A DNA stretch of 64,000 bases, from positions 224,745 through 288,744 of the forward strand of contig PAAG01000014.1 in the NCBI GenBank assembly GCA_002698785.1, in the 5' to 3' direction. The position numbers were made by a program, and so were the translations under genes. Under the pieces are notes generated by a model. That model did not search any database. It was not told where the DNA came from and saw only the letters and a list, made by a program, of their open reading frames with translations. Positions 8,764 through 15,670 of the stretch are shown in pieces; positions within the stretch are counted from its first letter, which is position 1; each line of letters opens with the position of its first letter. The DNA comes from Verrucomicrobiales bacterium (GTDB lineage: Bacteria > Verrucomicrobiota > Verrucomicrobiia > Verrucomicrobiales > DEV007).

Positions 8764-10497
8764 ATGTCCCGCTTGTCCCGCTTCATATTGTTTTCTTTTC
8801 TTCTCGCCTTCGCCGTTCCTGCTTTCGCAGAGGAAGCTGAAAAGGAACTCACCCTCGGCCAGAAAATCGCTTCCAAAATCGACTCCGGTCTGGAGCCAAT
8901 CGCAAATAGATCCCTCAATATCATTTTCTTCGGCTTCGAAGTCACAGACGGCGTTACCCTACCCGTCGTATTGGTGGTGCTCGGCGGAACTGCGATCTTT
9001 CTCACATTCTTCTTCAAATTCATCAATCTGCGGGGTTTCGGTGTCGCCTTCAAAACAGCTCGAGGAAAATACACACCTAAGGATGCGCCCGGCCAGATTA
9101 CCCACTTCCAGGCCTTGAGTGCAGCCCTCTCCGCAACAGTCGGTCTGGGAAACATTGGGGGCGTCGCCGTAGCGGTGGGCGTCGGAGGTCCTGGAGCCAC
9201 ATTCTGGATGATCGTGATGGGGCTCTTCGGGATGACGACAAAATTCGCCGAATGTACGCTCGGCGTAAAATATCGCCATATCATGAAGGACGGCACCGTG
9301 AAGGGCGGCGCGATGTATTACCTTCGCGATGGATTCAAAGAAATCGGGATGGGCCCTGTCGGAGCAGTGCTCGCTGTCTTCTTCGCACTCTTCGTAATCG
9401 GCGGGGCCTTCGGCGCTGGCAATATGTATCAATCGAACCAGGCGTTCAGTCAGCTCAGTTCCAATGTTCCAGGTACGGAGCATCCAGTTATCTTCGGGAT
9501 CATCCTCGCTATCCTAGTCGGCCTTGTCATCATCGGAGGCATTGTCTGGATCGCTAGGGTGACGGCATTCCTCGTTCCGTTCATGTGCGGTATCTATGTT
9601 CTGACCGCCTTAGTCATCATTTTCACGAACCTGGGAGAAGTAGTCCCGGCCATCTCCCTGATCATTTCTTCCGCGTTCAGCAATGAAGCCGTCACGGGCG
9701 GTTTGATCGGTGTTCTCATTCAGGGAATCCGGCGGGCCGCCTTCTCGAACGAGGCCGGCCTCGGCTCTGCACCAATTGCTCACTCAGCAGTGAAGACAGA
9801 CAAACCCGCCAGTGAGGGATTTGTCGCACTCCTCGAACCATTCGTCGATACGGTCGTTGTCTGCACCATGACGGCCTTGGTCATCGTGATCACCGGAACC
9901 TGGCAGGTATCCGGCGAGGTCAACACAGCAGGAACAAACATCGTCACGGAGCCAGGCTCGACAGAAGTCGTCCAATCCGTCGACAAAGGACAATTCGTCC
10001 ATCTCAAGGGCTCAAAAGACGACCACCTCGAAGTCATCGGTTTGGTCTCTGCTGAAGATCGCTCCGTTACTGAAATCGAAGGATGGATCCCCGCCGGTTC
10101 CGTCGATGACAAAAAGGGAGTCCCCATCACCTCCATGGCCTTCGGCTCGAAAGTCACCTGGTTCCCCTACATCCTGACCGCAGCGGTCATCCTGTTCGCC
10201 TTCTCGACAATGATCTCGTGGTCCTACTATGGTCAGCAGGGCGTGATGTATCTCTTCAGCTTTCTCGGCGACGACAAAATCAAAATCCCTGTCGTGATCT
10301 ACAAGGTCATCTTCTGTCTTCTTATCATCGTGGGAGCGTCAGCATCTCTGACAAACGTCCTCAACCTTTCGGATGCGATGATTTTCGCGATGGTGATCCC
10401 CAACCTCATTGGTCTCTACTTCCTGCTCCCGGTCGTACGCAAAGAAACGAATTCTTACCTCGAATACGTGAAGACAGTCGACCGTGGAGAGAAGTAA
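8764..10497 (+). CDS. Sodium:alanine/amino-acid symporter (AGCS family) with an extra loop domain
   Basis: Inner-membrane sodium-coupled amino acid importer. AGCS signatures are present: ALSATVGLGNIGGVAVAV, GGPGATFWM, FSNEAGLGSAPIAHSA and the late FAFSTMISWSYYGQQG. The ATG at 8764 starts an apparent cleaved signal sequence ending AVPAFA, then a periplasmic stretch before the first helix. At 577 aa it exceeds the usual 450-500. Much of the excess is an insertion at about residues 385-458 (nt 9916-10140), rich in charged and beta-forming residues (KGQFVHLKG...GWIPAGS) and reminiscent of a bacterial SH3-like fold. The rest of the transporter looks intact. It is followed by an unknown membrane protein gene after 21 nt, probably in the same transcript. 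Confidence 0.92.
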   Translation: MSRLSRFILFSFLLAFAVPAFAEEAEKELTLGQKIASKIDSGLEPIANRSLNIIFFGFEVTDGVTLPVVLVVLGGTAIFLTFFFKFINLRGFGVAFKTARGKYTPKDAPGQITHFQALSAALSATVGLGNIGGVAVAVGVGGPGATFWMIVMGLFGMTTKFAECTLGVKYRHIMKDGTVKGGAMYYLRDGFKEIGMGPVGAVLAVFFALFVIGGAFGAGNMYQSNQAFSQLSSNVPGTEHPVIFGIILAILVGLVIIGGIVWIARVTAFLVPFMCGIYVLTALVIIFTNLGEVVPAISLIISSAFSNEAVTGGLIGVLIQGIRRAAFSNEAGLGSAPIAHSAVKTDKPASEGFVALLEPFVDTVVVCTMTALVIVITGTWQVSGEVNTAGTNIVTEPGSTEVVQSVDKGQFVHLKGSKDDHLEVIGLVSAEDRSVTEIEGWIPAGSVDDKKGVPITSMAFGSKVTWFPYILTAAVILFAFSTMISWSYYGQQGVMYLFSFLGDDKIKIPVVIYKVIFCLLIIVGASASLTNVLNLSDAMIFAMVIPNLIGLYFLLPVVRKETNSYLEYVKTVDRGEK

Positions 10498-10518
10498 TCT
10501 CACGGCATTCTGAAACGA

Positions 10519-11340
10519 ATGTCAGCCAACTTACTTTTACGGGCGACCTGCTCGCTCACGCTCCTTGGTTACGGATGGAAACTTTCCGGCGACTCCCCGG
10601 CTTGGTATCCACGCGGAGTCGCGTGGGAAAACGAGTTTTTCCTGATACTGGGAATTCTCGTTCTCGTCCCCCTCTTTCTCCCAGAGAAAAAGACCCTGAC
10701 ACGTGTCCTCGATACGCTCTTAATTCCTGCCTCCGCGTTCATCATTTTTTTCAGTTACCAGAAATGGATCCTCTCAGGCGTGGGCATCGGTCAATTCCTA
10801 GAACATGCAGCTCAGTTTGGCATTCCGTTACTCGTCTGGCTGACGACCTTCATCGGCTGGAATGGCGCCGTGAAAAAGCTCGTCATGATCTGCGCGTCGG
10901 CCGCCTTCATCTTTCACGGCCTATTCGCCATCGGCATCTCGGTGCCTGTTGAGTGGTTGAATCACCCCACCCCGGACAAATTTTTCTTCATGACCGCGCA
11001 ATGCCTCGGTCTGGAGAGCAACGCCACAGCGGGAAAAGTGCTCCTCGTCGCCGGACTACTCGATCTCGTTGCAGCCGTAGCAATCTGGATTCGACCTGCC
11101 AGATTTCCTGCCCTGATCTACATGGTGATCTGGGGATTCCTCACCGCCCTGGCAAGACCTGTCGCTTACTTCGATGCAAGCGCCGTGGCGGAAAGTTTAT
11201 TTGTATGGGCACCCGAATTCTTTACCCGGGCACCACATTGGTTGCTGCCCCTGATTCTGCTGAAAGAATCAGGGACGTTTCGAAATCGAATCAATGAACC
11301 GGCTTCTGTTCCTGAACTGTCCCGTCAGGAGCAACCTTGA
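10519..11340 (+). CDS. Multi-spanning membrane protein of unknown function
   Basis: 273 aa from the ATG at 10519, with about seven hydrophobic segments separated by short loops and a hydrophilic C-terminal tail. I do not recognise a family or catalytic motif. It starts 21 nt after the symporter stop on the same strand, so a shared transcript is likely and a link to amino acid transport is possible but unproven. Its last 50 nt overlap the 3' end of the convergent gene for a propeller-like protein. That is an unusual length of tail-to-tail overlap for this window. Confidence 0.75.
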   Translation: MSANLLLRATCSLTLLGYGWKLSGDSPAWYPRGVAWENEFFLILGILVLVPLFLPEKKTLTRVLDTLLIPASAFIIFFSYQKWILSGVGIGQFLEHAAQFGIPLLVWLTTFIGWNGAVKKLVMICASAAFIFHGLFAIGISVPVEWLNHPTPDKFFFMTAQCLGLESNATAGKVLLVAGLLDLVAAVAIWIRPARFPALIYMVIWGFLTALARPVAYFDASAVAESLFVWAPEFFTRAPHWLLPLILLKESGTFRNRINEPASVPELSRQEQP

Positions 11341-12355
11341 TTACCCGGTAAGCACTGGTAGCTCCATAGACCGTTCCGTCAGAAGCAGCACAGAATCCCT
11401 GAAAGTATTCAGGCCACCCCGGGAGCTTGTCGATAGAGTATTCTACGAATGACTTATCAGCCACCTTCATAAAGGAAGCCTTGGCAAGCCCTCCGCCCAT
11501 GACGAGAGACTTGTCAGGAGCAAATCCCATCCCGTAGTTGAAGCTGCTCGGCATCTGGAACATCTCGACTTCGCCTTCGGGAGAGATGAAAGCATTCAGA
11601 TTACGATAGTTGAGAACAACAATCGAATCTCCGTCAAAAGTGATCTGCGATTCGCTTGTCGAAGTGTAGAACGTCTTGAACTCTTTGATGACGTCGCCTG
11701 TCGCTGTATCGTAGATGCCGATCTTCGAGGTCTTCCCATCGTGCTCAAGCTGGAAGCGATCTTTGTCCAGGCCCTTCAAATCCTTAGGGATATCGCTGTA
11801 ACCCAGCTTTTCCTCTTCCTCATCATCGTCATCTTTGAAAATGATAGCGAGCTTCGACCCGTCAGCGCTCAGGCCCATCGCAGAAATACCGGTCCGCTCG
11901 GGGAATTGGATTGATGCTTTCTCGGATCCGTCGGAAAACGAATAGATCTTCGCCACCGCATCGGTGACGTAGTACCCGGCAAAAATATCAGCCTCGCGAG
12001 AAACAGTAAAGCTGTAGCAGCCTTTGATCGTATCCATCAGACTCCAGTCAGATGTCGAATAAAGGCGAACTTCATCTTTCGTGTCGTGAACGGCGAGCAC
12101 ACTCCCATCCTTGTTGTAATCGATCGAGAAAACGGATGTCTCCACCCAGATTCGATCCTTCACCTCCAGCGTCGCTGGATCAGTGACATAGAGCGTTCGT
12201 GGATCTCCCGACGCGATCAAAGTCGACTCATCCGGAGACAAAGTGACTGTTAATCCACCGATGGGTGTTCCCGCAAAAGCAGGGGTTCCAAGGAAAAGAG
12301 CGACCGCTGCAGAAATACAGCCCGACTGGAAGGAGGAGTTGCGGATAGCCTTCAT
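11291..12355 (-). CDS. Secreted WD40-like beta-propeller protein
   Basis: 354 aa with a signal peptide (ending GTPAFA) from the ATG at 12355. Repeated blade-like units are seen: LSPDESTLIASG, YNKDGSVLAVHD, LSADGSKLAIIF and FAPDKSLVMGGG. Each is a strand-turn with D-G/P-D-x-S followed by a hydrophobic strand, typical of WD40/YVTN-type propellers. An acidic insert (DDDDEEEE) lies in the middle. No catalytic residues are evident, so a scaffold or binding role in the periplasm is likely. The 3' end overlaps the neighbouring membrane protein gene by 50 nt. Confidence 0.75.
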   Translation of the reverse strand: MKAIRNSSFQSGCISAAVALFLGTPAFAGTPIGGLTVTLSPDESTLIASGDPRTLYVTDPATLEVKDRIWVETSVFSIDYNKDGSVLAVHDTKDEVRLYSTSDWSLMDTIKGCYSFTVSREADIFAGYYVTDAVAKIYSFSDGSEKASIQFPERTGISAMGLSADGSKLAIIFKDDDDEEEEKLGYSDIPKDLKGLDKDRFQLEHDGKTSKIGIYDTATGDVIKEFKTFYTSTSESQITFDGDSIVVLNYRNLNAFISPEGEVEMFQMPSSFNYGMGFAPDKSLVMGGGLAKASFMKVADKSFVEYSIDKLPGWPEYFQGFCAASDGTVYGATSAYRVIKVAPDGTVQEQKPVH

Positions 12356-12667
12356 CGGGAATCATACTGCCCTCTTCGCCTTCAGAACTCAATCCATTTG
12401 TGCGGTCTCTTTTGTGGCAAATAGTTAACTATTGACGGGGCGCTTGTTGCGTTGTCAGGCAAGCCGAAATCCAACCATGGCTCTATCTACCTGCTTCACA
12501 GTGGCATAGCAGCAGTTTTCCCTCGAAACAGATTCGTCAGAGTGATCTCTCGCCAACATTAACCATATCAAACAAAAAATAACAAGCAGTCCGCTCGAAC
12601 GCCCTCCTAGACGCCGACATCCCCATTTTACAAGCATCGGCATTTCCATTATACAGAAGAAGCCTCA
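12356..12667. promoter_or_regulatory. Divergent intergenic region with a 14-bp perfect palindrome
   Basis: 312 bases without a convincing gene between two divergent genes, so it must hold both promoters. At 12420-12433 there is a perfect palindrome, AATAGTTAACTATT, immediately followed by GACGGGG. It is placed about 65 bp before the propeller gene start and could be an operator. I see no RNA gene here. Confidence 0.35.
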
Positions 12668-13294
12668 ATGGATACCTCAGCATCGAAAAACGCATCACCC
12701 AAAACCCTTCCCAGCGCAGTCTGGAGTCTTGTATTCGGCATTCTTAGCAATACTTGCCTGTGGATACTGGGATCCATTCCCGCAATCATCCTCGGGGCAC
12801 TGGCCCTGAAGAAGATCAGCGCCAATCCGGAGCAGAATGGAGGGAAAGGCCTCGCCCTTGGCGGCCTCATTACTGGCGGGGTTGGAATCATCTTCGGTCT
12901 TATTCCCTGGGCCGTCGGCTCAGCCATCGCAATCCCGGCACTCACGAAGACAGGTGAAATAAAAATGACCGCCACCGATCAGATGGAGATTCGCGAGCTT
13001 ACCCTTGCGTGCCGAGTCTACGCTTTTGACAACGACGGCAATTATCCGCCCAATCTCGAAGCTCTCTTCCCCGACTACATCGATGATCGGGAACTCCTCA
13101 CCGCAGAGATTTCGACAAACCCTCGCGTCGTAAAACCCTACCTTTATCGCCCTGGTCTAACCACGAAAGTGGAATCACGGGAAATGTTCATCGCCGGCCC
13201 CATACGGGGATCGGACAACACTCGTGCCGTTGGTTACAATGATGGAAGCACTGAAAGAACAAACATTCCGATCGACACCTCGTTTCTTAGATGA
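12668..13294 (+). CDS. DUF4190 domain protein with pseudopilin-like C-terminal part
   Basis: 208 aa from the ATG at 12668. The N-terminal half has two hydrophobic helices separated by a glycine-rich loop (LKKISANPEQNGGKGLALGGLITGG), the pattern of DUF4190 membrane domains. The second half, from about residue 105, has LTLACRVYAFDNDGNYPPNLEALFPDYI, like the soluble part of type II secretion pseudopilins (Y..D..GYP..L..L). Such DUF4190-pseudopilin fusions recur in Verrucomicrobiota and Planctomycetes, but their role is unknown. Single gene. Confidence 0.75.
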   Translation: MDTSASKNASPKTLPSAVWSLVFGILSNTCLWILGSIPAIILGALALKKISANPEQNGGKGLALGGLITGGVGIIFGLIPWAVGSAIAIPALTKTGEIKMTATDQMEIRELTLACRVYAFDNDGNYPPNLEALFPDYIDDRELLTAEISTNPRVVKPYLYRPGLTTKVESREMFIAGPIRGSDNTRAVGYNDGSTERTNIPIDTSFLR

Positions 13295-13323
13295 TAGCGA
13301 AAACTTCCAGCTGACCATCTAAT

Positions 13324-14223
13324 TCACTCAACATTAGATGGATACAAAAACAGATCAGAGTCCGAAGTTGCTTCATCAACAAGCGCCATGATTCTGGGTG
13401 TTATATCCAGCAAAGTGAAGTCGCTCGAAATGTGAAGCACCCTCTCTCGAGAACCGAAACCTATGTCAACAATAAGAGAATATTCATTTCCACATTCGTC
13501 GAGTACAAGATCGATCGCCCGTTTCCGGAAATCCACTCCACTGATTCGTACCCCGGTCGCTACCTTTGTTTGACTTTTAAGGGCACCGATTTCATCTGAG
13601 AGGCTAATTGCAGCTCTACGCTCCTCAGCATTCAACTCTTGTCTTTCCTTCGTCAGGTTTCCTTTATCATCGGTCTTAAAAGCAATCCGATCCATTTGCT
13701 CCTGTAACTCCCTGATCTCCTCCAGCTTTATTAGACGCGCTGGTGAATTCTCACGAGCCTCTCGTATCAGGTCAAACGTCCGACTCGAAATGGCATTCCT
13801 TACGTCGTCCAGATCTACGACTGCGACTTTTGGTCGACCTCCGTCGCTCATCAGTTTCAGACGACTATCCTCGACTTCCGCTCTGAGCGAATCTAAGCGA
13901 TTTCGCACTTCAGTCGGTTTAGTCGATTGAGAGTTACCTTTTGTGAGCTGCACATCCAACATTCCAATCAAATCAACTTCCCGTTTCTTTGACTCCTCCA
14001 GCATTCTCGATGCGTCCCTTAAATCGTCCTCAGCATTAGTCAATTGCTTACTCAAACGGTCACGCTCCTCTGTTGCGAGAAGCAAGTGCCTTTCCATCAA
14101 AGCAATTTCCTTTTGAGCTAATGACAGCCTTTGTAATGCAGTCGGTTCTTCCTTGTTTCCACATCCTGCGAAAAACAAGACAAGGAAAATGAAAGATAGT
14201 AACGAGATTGCCCTCTTGTTCAT
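13324..14223 (-). CDS. Coiled-coil lipoprotein of unknown function
   Basis: The open frame reaches a GTG at 14262, but the ATG at 14223 begins a typical lipoprotein signal (MNKRAISLLSFIFLVLFFAGC), with the cysteine at about residue 21 as the likely lipidation site. Residues about 30-95 and 150-210 are rich in heptad-like E/L/R patterns and should form coiled coils. The C-terminal 90 residues look globular (GVDFRKRAIDLVLDECGNEYSLIVDIG). The family is not recognised. It is transcribed alone and convergent with the DUF4190 gene. Confidence 0.7.
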   Translation of the reverse strand: MNKRAISLLSFIFLVLFFAGCGNKEEPTALQRLSLAQKEIALMERHLLLATEERDRLSKQLTNAEDDLRDASRMLEESKKREVDLIGMLDVQLTKGNSQSTKPTEVRNRLDSLRAEVEDSRLKLMSDGGRPKVAVVDLDDVRNAISSRTFDLIREARENSPARLIKLEEIRELQEQMDRIAFKTDDKGNLTKERQELNAEERRAAISLSDEIGALKSQTKVATGVRISGVDFRKRAIDLVLDECGNEYSLIVDIGFGSRERVLHISSDFTLLDITPRIMALVDEATSDSDLFLYPSNVE

Positions 14224-14283
14224 TGAGTATACCGCTTTGAGGCCGCAGTATACTGCAAACACCGTGGGAATTTGGCAACAATT

Positions 14284-15654
14284 CTACGCCATAATTTCCT
14301 TCACTACTCGCCCGTGCACGTCCGTGAGGCGAAAATCGCGTCCCGCATAGCGATACGTCAGCTTCTCGTGATCGATACCTAACAGGTGCATTATCGTCGC
14401 GTGCAGATCATGCATGTGCACCTTATTCTCAACCGCCTGAAACCCGAATTCATCCGTAGCGCCATAGGCAAACCCAGGCTTCACACCTCCACCTGCCAAC
14501 CAGACCGTAAACCCGCGAGGATTGTGATCTCGTCCGTTGTTTCCCTGTGAAAAAGGAGTTCGTCCAAACTCTGCGCCCCACCACACCAACGTGTCTTCCA
14601 ACAGCCCGCGTCGCTTCAGATCAGTCAGTAGCCCCGCAATCGGTCGATCCACCTGCTGAGCCAGCGGCTCGTGTTTTGGCATATTACTGTGCTGATCCCA
14701 AACGGGTGTCGCGGAATTATCACAGTGGCTCACCTGGATGAACCGAACTCCTGACTCAGCCAACTGACGAGCGGCGAGACACTGCCGCCCGAAGCCATCC
14801 GTTCCATCACCGCCGATACCATACAGCTCTTGAGTCGCTCGACTCTCCCGCTCGACATCGACCAGTTCAGTCGCATGACTCTGCATCCGCCACGCCAGCT
14901 CGTGCGACTGAATGGCTCCGTCTACCAGAGGGTGGGTTGCCTCTCCCGCCTGCAATTGATTCAACTCATGGAGAAAATCCCTCTCTCGTTGAAGAGACTC
15001 GGCACCAAGGGGGCTTGTTAGATTCCTGATCTCCGGCAGAGCATTCGGGTTTCCGGGCTGCCCTAACACAGTTCCTTGATGGAAAGCGGGTAGAAATGCA
15101 TTCCCATAATTTCGCGGACCGCCCTTATTGGCAGGAGGATTCACCGTTACGAAAGCCGGCAAATTCTGGTTCTCAGCCCCGAGGCCATAGCTGATCCACG
15201 CACCCATAGAAGGACGCACCAGGTTCGTCGCTCCAGTATGAAGAAACAGCGTCGCTGGACCGTGTGCCACTCCCTCGGTGTGCATCGAGTGAATGAAGCA
15301 AAGATCATCAACATGCTTCGCCACCTCGGGAAACAGAGATGACGACCAGCGCCCACACTCTCCATACTGCTTGAAATCCCAGAACGGTTTCATCACAGGT
15401 CGTTGTTCGACCTCACGACTACGCGGGACATAGAATCCCACTTCCCGGTCATGCTGCTTGATCAATTCCGGCTTGTAATCATACGTATCCACCTGGCTTG
15501 GTCCGCCCTGCATGAAAAGGAAAATCACTCGCTTTGCTCGAGGCGCGATGACTGGAGTCTGGTTTGCGAATGCAGAAAACGCGAGACTACCAAATCCACA
15601 TGCAGTCGCTTTCAATAAGTCCCGGCGGGATGGTTGGGGGAAAATCGGACTCAT
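14284..15654 (-). CDS. DUF1501 family protein, Tat-exported
   Basis: Sulfatase-like fold protein (DUF1501) common in Planctomycetes and Verrucomicrobiota. Family marks include VIFLFMQGGPSQVDTYDYKP, LCFIHSMHTEGVAHGPA, RFIQVSHCDN, LVWWGAEFGRTP, NGRDHNPRGFT and HDLHATIMHLLGIDHEKLTYRY. The frame extends to 15741, but the ATG at 15654 gives a Tat-type leader with SRRDLLKA at about residues 9-16; an ATG at 15666 is also possible. It lies immediately after the DUF1553 gene, 16 nt between stop and start. DUF1501 and DUF1553 genes are almost always paired and thought to act together outside the cytoplasm. Substrate unknown. Confidence 0.93.
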   Translation of the reverse strand: MSPIFPQPSRRDLLKATACGFGSLAFSAFANQTPVIAPRAKRVIFLFMQGGPSQVDTYDYKPELIKQHDREVGFYVPRSREVEQRPVMKPFWDFKQYGECGRWSSSLFPEVAKHVDDLCFIHSMHTEGVAHGPATLFLHTGATNLVRPSMGAWISYGLGAENQNLPAFVTVNPPANKGGPRNYGNAFLPAFHQGTVLGQPGNPNALPEIRNLTSPLGAESLQRERDFLHELNQLQAGEATHPLVDGAIQSHELAWRMQSHATELVDVERESRATQELYGIGGDGTDGFGRQCLAARQLAESGVRFIQVSHCDNSATPVWDQHSNMPKHEPLAQQVDRPIAGLLTDLKRRGLLEDTLVWWGAEFGRTPFSQGNNGRDHNPRGFTVWLAGGGVKPGFAYGATDEFGFQAVENKVHMHDLHATIMHLLGIDHEKLTYRYAGRDFRLTDVHGRVVKEIMA

Positions 15655-15670
15655 ATCTGTATACATTCTA

